From the NCBI RefSeq assembly GCF_013373865.1, contig NC_050473.1, positions 19,941,597-20,005,596 on the forward strand: DNA of 64,000 bases, given 5' to 3'. The DNA is from Monomorium pharaonis. Taxonomy: Eukaryota; Arthropoda; Insecta; Hymenoptera; Formicidae. Positions within the stretch are counted from its first letter, which is position 1. The number at the start of each line of letters is the position of its first letter. The translations under genes were made by a program, and so were the position numbers. Shown here in pieces: positions 1 through 12,960 of this stretch. The notes below the pieces were generated by a model that ran no database searches, had not been told where the DNA came from, and saw only the letters and a list, made by a program, of their open reading frames with translations.

Positions 1-228
1 GAGATTTCGTATCTATTTCTTTTATAGATTTACAAATTTTTTACTAAAAGTTACATAACTGTTATAATTAATTGTTAATCAAGAAATTAAAACTAAATTA
101 TATAACAATTATATAACTTTTAGTTGGTGTTTGCTGGGAAGTATACGTATTATCTGAGAACGGAGAAATTTCCAAATTTATAAAAGAAATGCATACAAAG
201 TCTTAATTAATAAAACAGACCTGTCTCT
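1..228. mobile_element. Right part of a TIR element of the 39-kb family, cut by the window edge
   Basis: Nested inverted arms: 1-43 pairs with about 160-200, and 44-69 pairs with 96-124. The outer right end reads through AAAACAGACCTGTCT, which in reverse complement matches the terminal GTCTGTTTTACT motif of the elements at 33.0 and 39.05 kb. The left terminus lies outside the window. Confidence 0.5.
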
Positions 229-230
229 AA

Positions 231-1870
231 TTTCCTTTTAACGGTAATGTGAGACCGGCAAGTTATACGATTTTTGTTGCGCATCCTTCTCATTTTTGTT
301 CTCTCTCTCTCTCTCTCTATGTCTCTTTCCCTTCATTCTCGTCTCACGACTCCCACGTTTCTTTTTAATCGGCAACAAGCCATTGCGGGGCCGCGCACTT
401 CGATCGCGGCTGCAGTTTCAATTGAATTACGATCGGTACGCGAAAAGTTGCGCGTGCGGATTGAATGCTCGTTGCGGATGCGGCTGGGAAGAGGTGGGAT
501 AGAGTTGGAGGTATAACAACTATTTCTCCACGCGAATGTTACAATGGTTAACTAGCGGTGGAAGCGACCGTGAATACTGCGAATTGCCTTCGCGATAGGT
601 TCTCTCGCATCGCCAAGAGCGAGTGTACTCGCGAGAGGGAAACGCTGTTCGTCTCGGGCTTCCGATTTCTTCGCGCTCCCTTTGTGTGTATTCCCCCCCC
701 CCCCCTCTTCTCCCGCAACTCTCAACGGATGCTATAAATTTTGTTTAAGCTCTCAGTAGACCCGCGGGCTAACGATCCTATTTAAAAAGAACTCATTAAA
801 ATCGGAAGATTTATAAGGGAACGTGAATGTAAGCGCGCTTTATTCGTATTGCACTGTTAATTACGATATCTTTTTCTCTCTCCCTCTCTCCCTCTATCTT
901 TTATGCCAGGGAAAACTCGAGAAATATTTCATTACATTAATTATCCATGCGTGAATTATTAGTGCAAGAAGTTTACTCGTGTATAAATTCGTTGTTCTTA
1001 AAGATATCTTAGCGAGAGAAAGAGGCAGTGTTGTGGCCCTGCAACTATGGACATTCGTAATATTTTATTAAGAGAAGTGATTATTTATGGAACTGTTTGT
1101 TTAATGGCGCGCCGTTACGCAGTAATTTTTTAATAGACAACAGCTGATATTTGTTATAAGTCATTTTTATTTTTAATCATCTCCAAATTTTTTTAAGGTT
1201 ATATGTTTTAGGGTTAAATAACACAATTTCCTTATTCCTTTCAAACTTGGGCATATTATTTATATATGCAAGCTATATATATTTTATATATATACTTGAG
1301 TGCTTATTTTGAACATTTTATGCGGCTGCACATTTTGAGTTATTCAAAGTTAAATAATGGAACAAATTTTGTTAATGTAGCACTTTAAAGAGGTATTTGG
1401 TTTAGAATTTTTGGTTAAAAATTTTAAATTTTTTTAATACTTGGAATATATTGAGAATATATCTGTAAAATATTAAATAAAAAAGTGGCAGAGTTACGAG
1501 ATAAAGAAACATATGTAAAAAAAAATTTAAAGACGTTTTTCTCCAAATGGTATTTTCTTCTAATTAATCTCCCTAAAATTCTTTGTTATTGATAAAGAAA
1601 TTTTCATAAACATTAATAAACGCATGTTAATATTTTTTTATCATATAAATTACAACTAATGTGATATACAAATTTTTCTTGATATTAAAAATAAATAATT
1701 TTTTTCGTGAAATTTTGAATTTTCTCTTTGACATGCTGCTATTTTGGAGATTTCCAATATTTTTTTTTCTTTCGTAATTTGTGCGATCACATATCTATAA
1801 TTACGAAGTTAATTATAAAATTCTGACTGACTGAAATTTATATTTTTTAACAACTATAATATATGGTTAA
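231..1870. other. Upstream DNA without a recognised gene
   Basis: 231-720 is GC-moderate with a CT run (301-318) and a C13 run (693-705). From about 1080 to 1870 it is very AT-rich and contains only short chance frames. Nothing protein-like or RNA-like was recognised. Confidence 0.6.
301..318. repeat. (CT)n microsatellite
   Basis: Uninterrupted CT run of 18 bp. Confidence 0.9.
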
Positions 1871-1899
1871 TCGATTTGAAATTTAAAAATAATATTAGC

Positions 1900-2180
1900 C
1901 TTATTTTAAACAATAATAATAAAGAATTTTGTTGGAATAAAATTGGTATACTAAACAATAGTTTAGTTGAAATAATAAACTGTAAATGTTTAATAATTAC
2001 ACACACAATAAAAAATTGTTTGTGTCAACTCCAACAAATTCATATCGTGCTTTCTTAATAATATACTCATTTAGCACAAATAAGAAGAAGAAGAAGAAGA
2101 AATATGCCAACAAAATCTGTACAAACATTACATGTAGTTTTAAGTAAGAAAAACAATTTTTTTTATTGTCCTTAATGAAA
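1900..2180 (+). repeat. Dispersed repeat, copy 1 (pair with 34920-35190)
   Basis: Shares, in the same order and orientation, blocks such as AATTGTTTGTGTCAA, ACAAATTC and a TGCTTTCTTAATAAT motif with 34920-35190. An AAG microsatellite expanded inside this copy. Class unknown; no termini recognised. Confidence 0.5.
2082..2101. repeat. (AAG)n microsatellite
   Basis: About 6.5 AAG units inside dispersed repeat copy 1900-2180. Confidence 0.9.
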
Positions 2181-2199
2181 CGTCCAGAAAGTGAGGAGA

Positions 2200-3230
2200 C
2201 GCGAGAAATTTTAATCATACCAATCTGATTCGATAAAATATCGACAGCTTTCTCTCTCGAATTCCCTTTTTTATCGCATCGTCACGACACGGATTTTCGT
2301 CTGGTTTTTGCAGTTCGGCAGGTTGCGAAATTCTTTAGTCGGCATTTTGTGGAATTTCGCGATCGCAGTACATATTGTCCTTTTATTTTCCTGTCGATCT
2401 TATAGAAAATTAATAAATCCTCGTATGATTGCTCGCAATCTGCATCTATGTCGGTGGGGAGAGGGGGGAGTCGCAATTATTGCGCTCCGCCGACCGCAAC
2501 CGACTTTCAGCAAAACTTCGCGAGGTCGACGATCCCGTTTCCCCCTCGCTGCATCGCAACGCCGACGGCGTTATACAGGGTGTAACCGAAATTCATGGGC
2601 AAACTTTCTAGGCGAATCGATCGCGGCAATAGTTTGCGGGTGGCCCGTTTCCTCGGTAAAAATAATAATTATTGCGAGAACGTCCGAATGTTGATAACAG
2701 CTCTACCGAATCACCGATGATCACGAACGGAGGAATCCGCCTTGTGGGGAAGGATTTTAACCAGGTTTCCGTGTATCGTGCGACTTGTTTTATCAACTGC
2801 GTGATAAACGTAACACCCCGGTTCGAATAGAGCGAAATAAATGGAGGCAGCGCGGCGGAACGATAGCTTTAGGATGCGAATGCAGAGCGAGAAAGGGAAC
2901 GGGGTGCAGAGGGGCGGGGGAGGGACTGGGAAATAGTTCCTGTCGAAACCACGCGACAGGAACGCATATCATTGACCCATCCTTTCAATTTCTCATTTTC
3001 TCGGCCGTCGTGAGAGGAATCGATGACTGCGAATAATGCCGCGTCGACTCCTCTTGTACGCGTGTCAGGACTTCAGGTCAGATTTCGAAAGTGTCGCCCG
3101 TTGACACATCTCTCCCTGTAATTCACTTTCTTCAAGCGAAAATTTCGGCTCGGGAAAATAAATTCACAATAATACAACCCGTTCGAAATTTTAAGTAGAA
3201 ATAAATGACCAAAATCCTGCTGCTGCACGA
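2200..3230. other. GC-richer single-copy-looking DNA, no gene
   Basis: A CpG-rich stretch with overlapping short frames on both strands (128 codons at most), rich in Arg and Ser with no domain. Possibly regulatory, but nothing in it identifies a site. Confidence 0.4.
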
Positions 3231-3237
3231 AAAGAAA

Positions 3238-3441
3238 CACGGAGAGAATTTTCTCTTCAAATTTACCCTCAAAATCGGCTAATTGTGGGACAATGTGTGA
3301 CCTCGAGAACTTTTACCATACTTTTCAGTGAAATTTACTATACTTTTAGTAAATTTTACTAAAAAGTATAGTAAAATCCAAGTTAACACATTATCCTACA
3401 CAGATTTTGAGGATAAATTTTAAGAGAAAATTCTCTCCGTG
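3238..3441. mobile_element. MITE with CACGGAGAGAATTTTC termini
   Basis: A 204-bp palindromic element. Inverted termini of about 40 bp begin CACGGAGAGAATTTTCTCTT and end with the complement. The centre holds a second hairpin (about 3333-3377) around ACTATACTTTTAGTAAA. No coding capacity. A clean TA duplication is not visible at the edges, so the superfamily is uncertain; the termini resemble the element at 37344-37550. Confidence 0.75.
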
Positions 3442-3742
3442 AAGCGTACGTTTATATATCAAAGCTACGAAAAAAAGTATCTAAACGATTATTGTTGAAT
3501 TAACGGGATACTTTGAGCAAATTTTGATGAAATAAATTTTCTAGTCGTTACAATGACGATTATAAGGATTTAAGTGTTAAAATAAAAGATTAAGGATTTT
3601 TAGTATTAAATCTACAAAATTTAGTGAAAATCTACAAAATCTATGATTTATATCAGTTCGCGGCATCAGGTGGACGCGGCGGCGTTCTATTTGCCGTAGA
3701 AAGAAAACCACGCATAATAGAACGAAAGCGCAGAATTGTGGA

Positions 3743-4095
3743 ATTTTTCATCGTTATTCTAGTAAAATGATTTCTCTCGCGAATTGATCCCAAAACTGTG
3801 CGTTCGAAGACGAAAGCAAACGAGAGATGTATTTCAAGAATACAATTTTTTGATTCTGTACGAAAGTCAATTTAGAAATGATTTCTACAAAAATTCTAGG
3901 TCGTTTCGAGCAAACGTACCAGTCGAATCTACTCAGATTTCCAGTTTTTTAATCAGATTTTTTCCCGGCGTGGATTTTTTCCAAACCAGAATATAAGTAA
4001 TCAAATTTGTCTGGTTATTTTTATAATAATTATAAATTACATTTCACCAAACTGTCAAGTTGCCGTATATATGTTTTAGCATTAATCCAACTAAT
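3743..4095 (+). repeat. Dispersed repeat, copy 1 (pair with 63335-63680)
   Basis: Shares a colinear series of blocks with 63335-63680: TTTTTCATCGTTATTCTAGT, GTCGAATCTACTCAGATTTC, AATCAGATTTTTTCCC and AATCAAATTTGTCTGGTTAT. Unknown class. Confidence 0.55.
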
Positions 4096-4099
4096 TCTT

Positions 4100-5014
4100 T
4101 TTTCTTTTAGGCAAATTCCATCCGTTACGAAATCGCAATCCTCCGTACAATGAAATACGCTACGTTTCGATGTGCTATTGTGTTATTTCTTCTTTTGCGA
4201 AGCGTCACTCGTGCAAGCATCATTCGATGTAAAATTTGTCCGCGGTAAAGGATTAAAAGCGTGCGCGCTTTTTGTCAATTTAAATAATAATTGCGGAATA
4301 GCGCGCCGCGCTATGATATTTTTGCGTTCGACTAACGCGGCGTTGCGGGCGGGGCTTTAAAAATTTCGCTGCGCGCGTGTGCTATCTTTAACGCTGAAAA
4401 TAATTCCTGCAAAACAGACCCGTACACGCGATACACCGCGCGATACGTATGCAGATAATACGCGCGCACCGTTATGCAGCTCACTCGGAAATCCGAAAAA
4501 ATGTGTCTACAGCCGCGTTCAATCATAGATTTCAAAGCGGATAAGAGCGGAACGTTCTACTTTTCCCCTTCTCCTTGCTCCCTCCTCCCCTCTATTATCT
4601 CTGTACAAAAAGTCTCGCGGCTGTAATACACGATGTGGGTGGTCTCCGTCGAAGCGAACTGTCAATTAATTAAACCCGATTCAATTTAATAACGACGACG
4701 ATTCATTCGCGGATGCATTCCGCGACGACAGACAGGGAGATATTCTAATTTCTCTGTCATCATGTTGTTAATTAATTCCCGCGCTAATATATTGATTATT
4801 GTTTCGCGCGACTGCTCCGCGCGGGCGAGTTTAATTCGCCGACCGGTCCTTTGTAAATACAGACGCTGAATAATGTAAGCACGCACTCGGACGTGAGATA
4901 TACGATTAATTCAATGGCCCGCGAGAGTTTTAACTTCCGACTGCTGTACCTATCAGGCAACGCGAGAAATTTATGATTGCCAATAACAACTATCTACCGC
5001 CAAGAGAGAAAAGA

Positions 5015-5052
<38 letters not shown>

Positions 5053-6040
5053 CTGAGACACCAGGCTGGAGCTGAACGACGATAACGACAAAGAGGACTT
5101 GGCGCGAAAAAGGGAGAAATAAAGTGTCGCTTCCAGGGGCGGCATCTCTGATGAAGCTTTCCAGAGCATCTGGCACTCTCGTTAGAGAGACCGTCGAGAA
5201 TTGTTCCGCGCGTTCTGTCCTCCAAGACCACCGAGCCCCCGCGCGCTCGTCGTGCGCGTTCTGGGTTATATTGGTATTTAAATTTCTTCCATTTCGCGCG
5301 GAATGGCGCTTGTCGGTTGTGGGTTAATTACACACCCCTACGTGGCAGCGCGGGACTTAGTAATTATATTGTCGCCGTGAGCGCGCACAGCGGCGGCTTC
5401 GAGCAGCGGAGATAATAATGGTGGCCACCGGTTTTCCCGGTGTTTCTCGCGAGCAAGAAGAATTGTTCCGAGTATCTGTAAAGAGGTCAGAGGGATACAG
5501 AGCGGATGATGAAATTAGAACGATGTTTTGATTGCGAACGATTGGAGTAATTGCCCAATTAGCTCTCTCTATCGCGCAGTCGGGCGCGTCGTCGACTTTC
5601 CAGGTACGGATTCAGTGGTATGGGTAAGTCACGGGTCAGACGTGCGTGGGCTTGGTCGTGAGGGATTAAAGTCAGCTCCGCTGCCGGCGTTTCTCGCATT
5701 ACGGCAGTTGTTCTGGATATAAAGCTGTCAAGATTTCTCTCCGGCGCAACTTTTCTTTGGTACGTAGTTACCAACAAAGAAACGGGACATTGCTAAAAAA
5801 CGGGGGAAAAACCGTACTACACGTGTATTGTGCATTGTCATTCGAGACTGCGGGTAAAATTCTTTAATAAGTGTTTCACATGTATTTTATTATAAAATTA
5901 TGTTGGACTTATGTATGATTTTGTTAAAAGGTTTCTTACAAAAACCAAACAAATCCGGTTTTTCTTTTCAAAATCTGAGTTTGACGCTAAAATATTTATT
6001 GTCAGTAACGTTACATCGTAAATAATTTTGTTTCTGCAGG
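4100..6040. other. CpG-rich upstream DNA, no gene
   Basis: Mixed composition with a GA microsatellite (5017-5048) and many short frames on both strands. None has recognisable protein features. From about 5840 it returns to AT-rich DNA. Confidence 0.4.
5017..5048. repeat. (GA)n microsatellite
   Basis: About 16 GA units. Confidence 0.95.
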
Positions 6041-6042
6041 AC

Positions 6043-6926
6043 TTAAGGAGCTATATACATCTAGAAATTTTGAAAAAATGCATTTTTCGCTTTTTTGCAT
6101 ATTTGTAAAGTATAAGGTCTTGAGAATATCCCCTGTTTCAAAGTGATTCCTTGAAAATTGTCGGAGGTATAGCGAGAAAGGTCCAAGCGCGTTCGACAAC
6201 GCTGGGGCGATACGAGCGCGCCCTAATCCTTCGCAGCAGGTAGCTTACGCAAGAATATTATGCCAGCAAGCTAGCTAGGATCGAAGCCTTTGATGCCGCT
6301 ACATCTGAGAAGGTTTATTATATGACCCTGGAGTGGATGACTTCATATTTGAAAAAATTTATCTACGTTTTAACCGAATGTCAAACTTTAAACGCGTTTT
6401 TCTCGAAACCATGTTTTCAAAACGTGTACCAAAAATATCTCGGAAACGGCTGGACCAATTTACTCGAAATTTGGAGGGTTTAATCTACACAAAAAAGGCA
6501 GTCTTTATCGTGGCGGTTTTTTTAGAGCCCTTACTTTTTTACAGTTAAGAAAACGACCGATTTTTATCTTAAAAATCGCTTTTTTTCTTTAAACGGCCGC
6601 CATTTTGCCAAAAAACGATATTTTCAAAATCGGCCACGATAAAGACTAGATAATTTCATACAGTTTAAGAAAATTCTAGGCTGGTCTCTTTCAGATAAGT
6701 CCTGTACGAGCTGCAATTGATACCGCGGAGCACCTTTTTTCAACAAGGTCTTGCGACGAGGACAATACCTCCGCCATTTTTTAATATTTTTAGTTCAAAT
6801 TTATTCTGAAACATGTTTTAAGAATGTATTTTAAAATAAAGAAAATTAGGATTAATTACATACATTATGTAAAAAAAAATCGAGAAAAAGGTCTATTTAC
6901 GTCTTTGGGTGTATGTAGCTCCTTAA
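6043..6926. mobile_element. 884-bp non-autonomous DNA transposon flanked by TTAA
   Basis: Termini are inverted: GGAGCTATATACATC after TTAA (6043-6046), and the complement of GGAGCTACATACACC before TTAA (6923-6926). TTAA duplication suggests piggyBac; if only the inner TA is the duplication, a mariner origin with AGGAGCTA termini is the alternative. An internal inverted repeat joins GTCTTTATCGTGGC (about 6499) with its complement at about 6634. The longest frame (6333-6548, 71 codons) has no transposase feature. Confidence 0.75.
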
Positions 6927-6929
6927 ATC

Positions 6930-8020
6930 AGAAAATATAAATATGAATACATAGTAAATATATAAAATTTTTGATAAAAATCAAACAAGTTTATATAAGC
7001 TTTTAATTTGTTTGTATAAAATACATTTCTCAAGATATTAAGTTAAACCTAAATTTTTTGTTTGTATAATATATTAAATATTTAGAAAATTATTATTATT
7101 TATACAAAGAGAAATCTAACAAGGATACTTTTGTTAATAGCAATTTGTAAAATTTTGTAAATAAAAAGTGTGAAAATTATTATTTTATATTTCAAATAAT
7201 ATTTTCTTTTTCATAACATTTTTTTTCCCATATAGCTTAGAAGTTTGCAACAACATTGCTGCAACATTGCAACATTTTGCAATTCAATGCAATATTGCAG
7301 CAATATTGCACATGGATTTTTCTGCAATATTACTTTAGCAATGTTGCAGCAATATTGCACTTGAATTATTTTGCAATATAATATATTAAATTGCTATCTA
7401 CAATACTAAAAATTTATAGTGTATGTTACATACACATTCAATTTCAAAACACTATAAATAACATTTTATTTGTAATGCAATTCGGAACGTAGCAAATATC
7501 CGATGAAAGAATTAACTTATACTTTCTGTGAATTTTTATGCAATTAATTAAGACTAGGGTCTTATAAATATATTATCAGAGAATATCATTTATCAATCTT
7601 TTCTCATTGCCTATATAAACTCGTGAAAAAAGTGTTAAGTATTTATTCACAAATATATATTTAATTTTTCAATAAAACGTTTTGTATTAAACTATTAACT
7701 GTATGTTAAATAATATTGTATTTTTATAAAAATAACATAATTATAATACATATAAAATAACAATGTTATGTATATTTATTTTTAATGTACATACATAATA
7801 AAAAGATATTTTATAAACAATATAAAAAGGAAACAATTTCTTTACTATTTACTTGTTTTCGTGATTTATTTGCTTGATACATTTTCTCTTTAGATTTCTG
7901 CAAGTATTCTTGCAGAAAATTTGAAGTTGCAAACTGAAAATATCTAAATATTACAGCACAACTTTGTCTTATTCGCGTTTACTTCAAAAATATTTGCGAG
8001 ATCGATAGCGTTTCTTTCAA
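6930..8020. other. AT-rich DNA without a gene
   Basis: Very AT-rich sequence with a TGCAATATTGCA-type repeat cluster at 7236-7385. Otherwise nothing recognisable. Confidence 0.5.
7236..7385. repeat. Cluster of TGCAATATTGCA palindromic repeats
   Basis: About ten degenerate copies of a GCAAYATTGC core, including the perfect 12-bp palindrome TGCAATATTGCA at 7288-7299. Because the unit is itself a palindrome, the cluster can fold in many registers. Origin unknown. Confidence 0.7.
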
Positions 8021-8812
8021 ACGTTACTCTGTCGGCGTATGTTGCGCGAAAACACGCATTACGAGATTAAAACAAACGGCCGGAACAGATAAAAACGTAC
8101 ATTGCGCACTCTTTATTTCGGTCGGCAAACAAATTTCGCGTAGCGATACTTTCAGCGCGGTAAACAGCGCGGAAGAAGGGAAAAAAATAAATAAATAGAT
8201 GCGGCCGCGAGGATCTGCTGCGCTCTGGTTGGCACAGTTCGAGAGAGTTTCTCCGTAGTTGCTTAGCATGACAAATCTTTTTTCGCAATTTTTCTAGCTG
8301 AGCCGGGAAGATGGGTCAGGTGCGAGTCGATATTTGTTGGAAACGCGGGAGAGACGCGCGTCCTTACATACATATTGTCCTGCGTTATCGTCGAAGTTTC
8401 CCGGCGTTTTCGATTCTATTCCGCACGTATGCATGCGCTCGTATATCGGGTGAACAAACGGAAATCTAAGAAAAATTTAATGCTACCTAAAGTGCTGCTT
8501 GTGTATCCGAAGCGAATCGAATTTTTATTAAAAAAGAAGAAAAATAAAGAAGAAATCGGTACTCGCGCAAGGACAGGAGCTGACAGTGAAGTAGAATAAA
8601 GCAACGTGCATATAAATTTGGTTTCTACATTTCAGTTATGTAATATTTTATATTTCAAGTGCGATATTTGCGTAGTACGTCTGGAGAGCAAAGAAAATTT
8701 CAGCACTAGAGTCAGCGCTTCGAGTGTTTTTAATAATATTTCGATTATATTACACATTATATCAATTATATTGGTCTACTTCTTATAGTTAAAAGTATAA
8801 TTACAAATGGTC

Positions 8813-9303
8813 CACAGAAATTTTTCTGTTAGTTTAACACATTAAGCATATGTTAAATAGCAACATAAATATTATGTCGTTATTTTAACATAAAATTAAA
8901 TGTAAATTTTATAATTTGACATAATTTTTATGTAACAATTTGTTAAGAAAATTATGCCACAGCAACACATGTGACATGTTACTTTAACACTATTGTAACG
9001 TATATCACGAAATCACGTATATAACAATTACTTTTCATATCATAGAATAAACTTGATGTTTTTCGTCAATTTTAACAGATAAATTTTGCCACTGATAACA
9101 AGGAACATATTTCTTGTGTAAAATAAAAAATACGTGCACATTGTGCTACTTTTACACTTTTTTCCAGTAATTCAAACAATTTACATAACATTTTACTTAA
9201 ATTAATACAATATATTAAAGTAACAAGCAGATGTGTAAATTTTACCATAAAAAATTTTAACATATCAATTTTAACGTAAATACAAAATGTCTTTTTACCG
9301 TGC
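8813..9303. mobile_element. Candidate old MITE with CACRG-type termini
   Basis: The left edge CACAGAAATTTTTCTG and the complement of the right edge, CACGGTAAAAAGACATTTTG, are followed by similar blocks (CATATGTTAAAT versus GATATGTTAAAA). The interior is AT-rich with many TTAACAT motifs. No clear target duplication, so boundaries are approximate. Confidence 0.4.
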
Positions 9304-9309
9304 AGTGAT

Positions 9310-11640
9310 ACGTGCAGTTGACGTTTCTACCTGATCACCCGGTATCAGCGCAGCTCGGACGAAACTCGGGAGTCACAATCGGGACATATTTTCCAATGCG
9401 AGGGATCGGGGGATGTCGGCGTACATTCGACGAAAACTTTTGCAGCCCGAGCGGTCTTTCTGTCTTGCAGCGTTTCCCAAAGTACCGGCGAGCTATCAAG
9501 TAAACACATCCGTTGGATCGACCTACTTGCCAGGATTTAGGGGACGGTTTACTGCGATCCATCAATACGGCGGACACTGTCCGGCGGATAAAATACTAAC
9601 GAGAGACAGGGGAAAGACGTCGCGCGAGCGACGATTCATCTTACGTGTGCGGACGACGACTTAAGGGCCACCGTGCCGTCTTCAGCGAACAACCTAATTA
9701 CTCTCGCGGGTCTAATACGTCGTTATCGAGTCAACAATCGCGGCGGATCGACAGTTGGAAAAAAGAAATTAAAGAGAATCTAAAGAGAAATGGTGACGAC
9801 TGTGATTTTAGAATTTTCAGCAAGAATGATAATCCGGCAGAAAATGTATCAGCCTCCCTGATACGTATCCCCCTTGATTTATATAGATGTGATATTAATA
9901 TATACAACGTTGATTAATACTTTGAATCCGGAGAGCGTTTAACATCACGATGGGATTTGCAGTGTACCCCCACCGGACTCAAAGTGTTAATTATACCGAA
10001 CGACACGGACTAATGGGAGCTATTATCTCGAGGCGTACGGGCATTAAATTAGCGTTAATGATAACCAACTGTCATAATTGGTGACAAATGGTCCATTTCC
10101 TCTCCACCTGTAGTATATTTTTACTCTCAAGGCTCAGTGCGAGTCCGATGAAAGTACAGGAGTCCCTTTATAACTTATCACTATTCTCACGAATTTTTGG
10201 ATTTGGTGACATTTCTATTTGTTAAAAGTTAATTAGTCGATTTACAAAACTGATTGAAGCTGACTGAAGAGACGATGCAAAATTTAAATCCAAAAGTTTA
10301 TGTAATCTATACGCAACAAAATTACTTTTTTAATAAAAGATATAAAAAAGCGTCAAAAGTATACGCGCGCAAGAAACGCTCTCAAAAATCTATTCTTATA
10401 CAATTCAAAAGTTTATGTAATCTATGTGTTTGCATAAATATAGCAAAGTAATTCTTTTTCTTAGGCTATCAAATAATTTAACGCTTAGATCAAATATAAT
10501 TTAACATATCAAATCATATAATATTTTTAATTTAACCTTTGCGACGTTTTCTTAATACCGTAATTTGTTTAAATCAAATGTAAATATTTCAATAGAGGCA
10601 TCAAAGGTTGAAACATTTGTTTGTTATATACATGACGTGTTTATTAACTGTATCTCTGTTTGTTACTGTAATTAACATTAGCAAAGATAAATATTGGGTC
10701 TCATAAAGCTTATTTGTTGCATATTTTTAAATTTTATTTACAAAATCGTAAAGTAATCGTTTAAGTTTTAATTATTATGTTGTAAGTTACAATAAAAAAT
10801 AGTATTGTTTTTTATCACCTGTTAAAACTCATTTGTGTTTATACTTAATGTTACTTTTATAATATTAAATATTGTATTAAAAATTGTAATTTTTAGAATT
10901 TTGTTTTATCATTATCTAAATAGAAATTTGTGATAAAATAATTATTTTGCATAAATAATGTTTTAGTTACATAAAATGTAAATCAATTTACAACCGAAAT
11001 CTCGAAACGTAACTCCGTTGCACGTGGAGGAATAGTTGTAATCAGAATTACCAACTTGTAATAATTAACCGAGAAGTTTCTTCGGAAGGGAAGATCGACA
11101 AAGGCAACATCGAGACGATCAACGGTTACTCAAAATCCTCGTTTTTAACAAAGCTATATATTTTACAAGATGGATTATAAGCGCGCGAACCGTACATTTA
11201 GGAGCTCGGTCCTCGCAACGCGATCGAAAAATCGTCGACTTCGTTCGACGTTGAAAGCACTCGACGGCTCCTCGTACTTCTGACCAGGCGAAATCGCCGT
11301 ACACCATCTCTCGGTTCGTGTTGTATCGTCCTTGCGGATCGGCGCTTTCTGCCGAACGGCCACACGGTGCTTTCTCAGCATCGAGTCGCAGCACTTTTTC
11401 ACCTTTCGACTGACACCTACACCTATTCCACCTCGATCACTTCGGTCCGAGGAACCCACCTTTACGTGGTACCTTTTGCGCAGCATCTTCTTGGTTTCGG
11501 ATAACATTTCTTTTATTTGGACAACCAAATTTCGCACCGTCACCCATCCTCCTTTCTCGCCTCCGTCGTTCTATTATTCAATTGTTTATAAATATTTTTC
11601 AACTATTTTTTATTTCCCTACTTTTGTGTAGGCGTCTACA
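9310..11640. other. Upstream DNA without a recognised gene
   Basis: 9310-10080 and 11000-11560 are CpG-rich; 10200-10980 is AT-rich. A minus-strand frame of 122 codons (11175-11543) is basic and featureless, and opposed frames overlap it. No RNA gene motifs were seen. Confidence 0.4.
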
Positions 11641-11662
11641 ATGACGAAAAAAAGTTGTTTAT

Positions 11663-11825
11663 TTCACTTAAATCTTTCAATTTGATTAAATTTCTTCAGT
11701 TCAAGTATTTAACTTAAATATATAAAATACCCGAAGTTTAATTTAAGTATTTATGTATTTGGTTGAAATACATAAATAGTTAAATTGAAGAAACTTAATC
11801 AAGTTGAAAAATTTAGTGAAATTAA
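11663..11825. mobile_element. Palindromic hairpin element
   Basis: Left arm (about 11663-11725: TTTCACTTAAATC, TTTCAATTTGATTAAATTTC, TTCAG) pairs with the complement of the right arm (about 11762-11825: TTTCACTAAATTT, TTCAACTTGATTAAGTTTC, TTCAA). An internal short hairpin of AAATACATAAATA is also present. Probably a foldback-like MITE; termini are not sharp. Confidence 0.55.
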
Positions 11826-12509
11826 CAATTTCTTCTCGTTCCTGTTATATTGGTAGCAACTGTACCTAATGTTTAATTTGCAACAAAGTTCTTTACGCTT
11901 TAGAGGACATAGAATGTTTAATAAATAACGAATCAATTTGATTAAATTTCTTGTAGTATCGTATCGTTGTGAACGGTTCAATTTTTGCCGTCTCGTCAAA
12001 TGTCGAACTTACAGCGCAAATCGGGAACTGTACTATTCGCTTCTCCAGGTAAAATAACTTTATTTATTAACATGAGATCCAGTTACAAAAATGGATTGAA
12101 TTGTTGATAATCTTTTTGTTATACTGGTCACATTTTTGGAATGCCGTTCGTGTGGGTATTCGAGTTATATTAAAATAAAGCGCGAGTGAAGTCAGCGAAG
12201 CAGAAAATATCGCAATATTCTTTCATGCAGGATAGTTTTTCTATCTTTAATGTTCTATCTTTAATTTATTTTATAAACGTGAGATATGTGTATGGCTAAC
12301 TCTAAATAATAACCGTATTTATATAAAATAGTTTAATATGGTTTTAATATGATTCTCTCTCTCTCTCTCTCTTCTTCTCTTTCTTCTTTCTTTCTTTCGC
12401 ATCTCGCATCTTTTAATAGAAGAGAGTAAAAAACTTTGTATCCTGTTTCTAACAAGAGCCAGATATAAATATATAAAATTCGTCTTTCTTTTCGAGCTCC
12501 ACATATCTG

Positions 12510-12518
<9 letters not shown>

Positions 12519-12552
<34 letters not shown>
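12519..12552. repeat. (CT)n microsatellite before the CpG-rich leader
   Basis: About 15 CT units with one interruption; a shorter CT run lies at 12354-12372. In insects GA/CT tracts near promoters can bind GAGA-type factors. Confidence 0.9.
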
Positions 12553-12558
<6 letters not shown>

Positions 12559-12559
12559 T

Positions 12560-12923
12560 CGATATAAAAAATTGAAAATTGAATATTCGACATGGTCGAC
12601 GAGCTTGCGATACGGTATCCCGATCGCGTCTCTCTGTCGGTATCGATCACGGATCCATAGATATCAGTATTCCTCGTGTGGATCAGTAGTCCCGGGATCG
12701 CGTTTCGCGTTAAGGGTTCCTTCCGTACTTCGATCGACAATTTTTCCGCACTTCCCGTCTCTAACGTTCCCGCTGGAGGAGCAAACCTCCAAAGCGCAAC
12801 CCCTTCCCGGCCCGAGGTACGCACCAAGTGCACCTCTCCGACCTCCCTTCGCGGCCCTCACCTGGTCCCGTCGTGTTATACAGCGACGAACGGACAGACA
12901 GACGGACAGACAGTGAGACAGAG

Positions 12924-12960
<37 letters not shown>

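Noticed and set aside
2818..2832. tRNA B-box-like GGTTCGAATAG
   Set aside because: No A box or cloverleaf stems at the right distance upstream.
5149..5185. CTGATGA motif suggesting a hammerhead ribozyme
   Set aside because: No GAAA partner or three-stem arrangement around it.
11175..11543. 122-codon minus-strand frame
   Set aside because: Basic, no recognised domain, overlaps open frames on both strands; no promoter or splice context.
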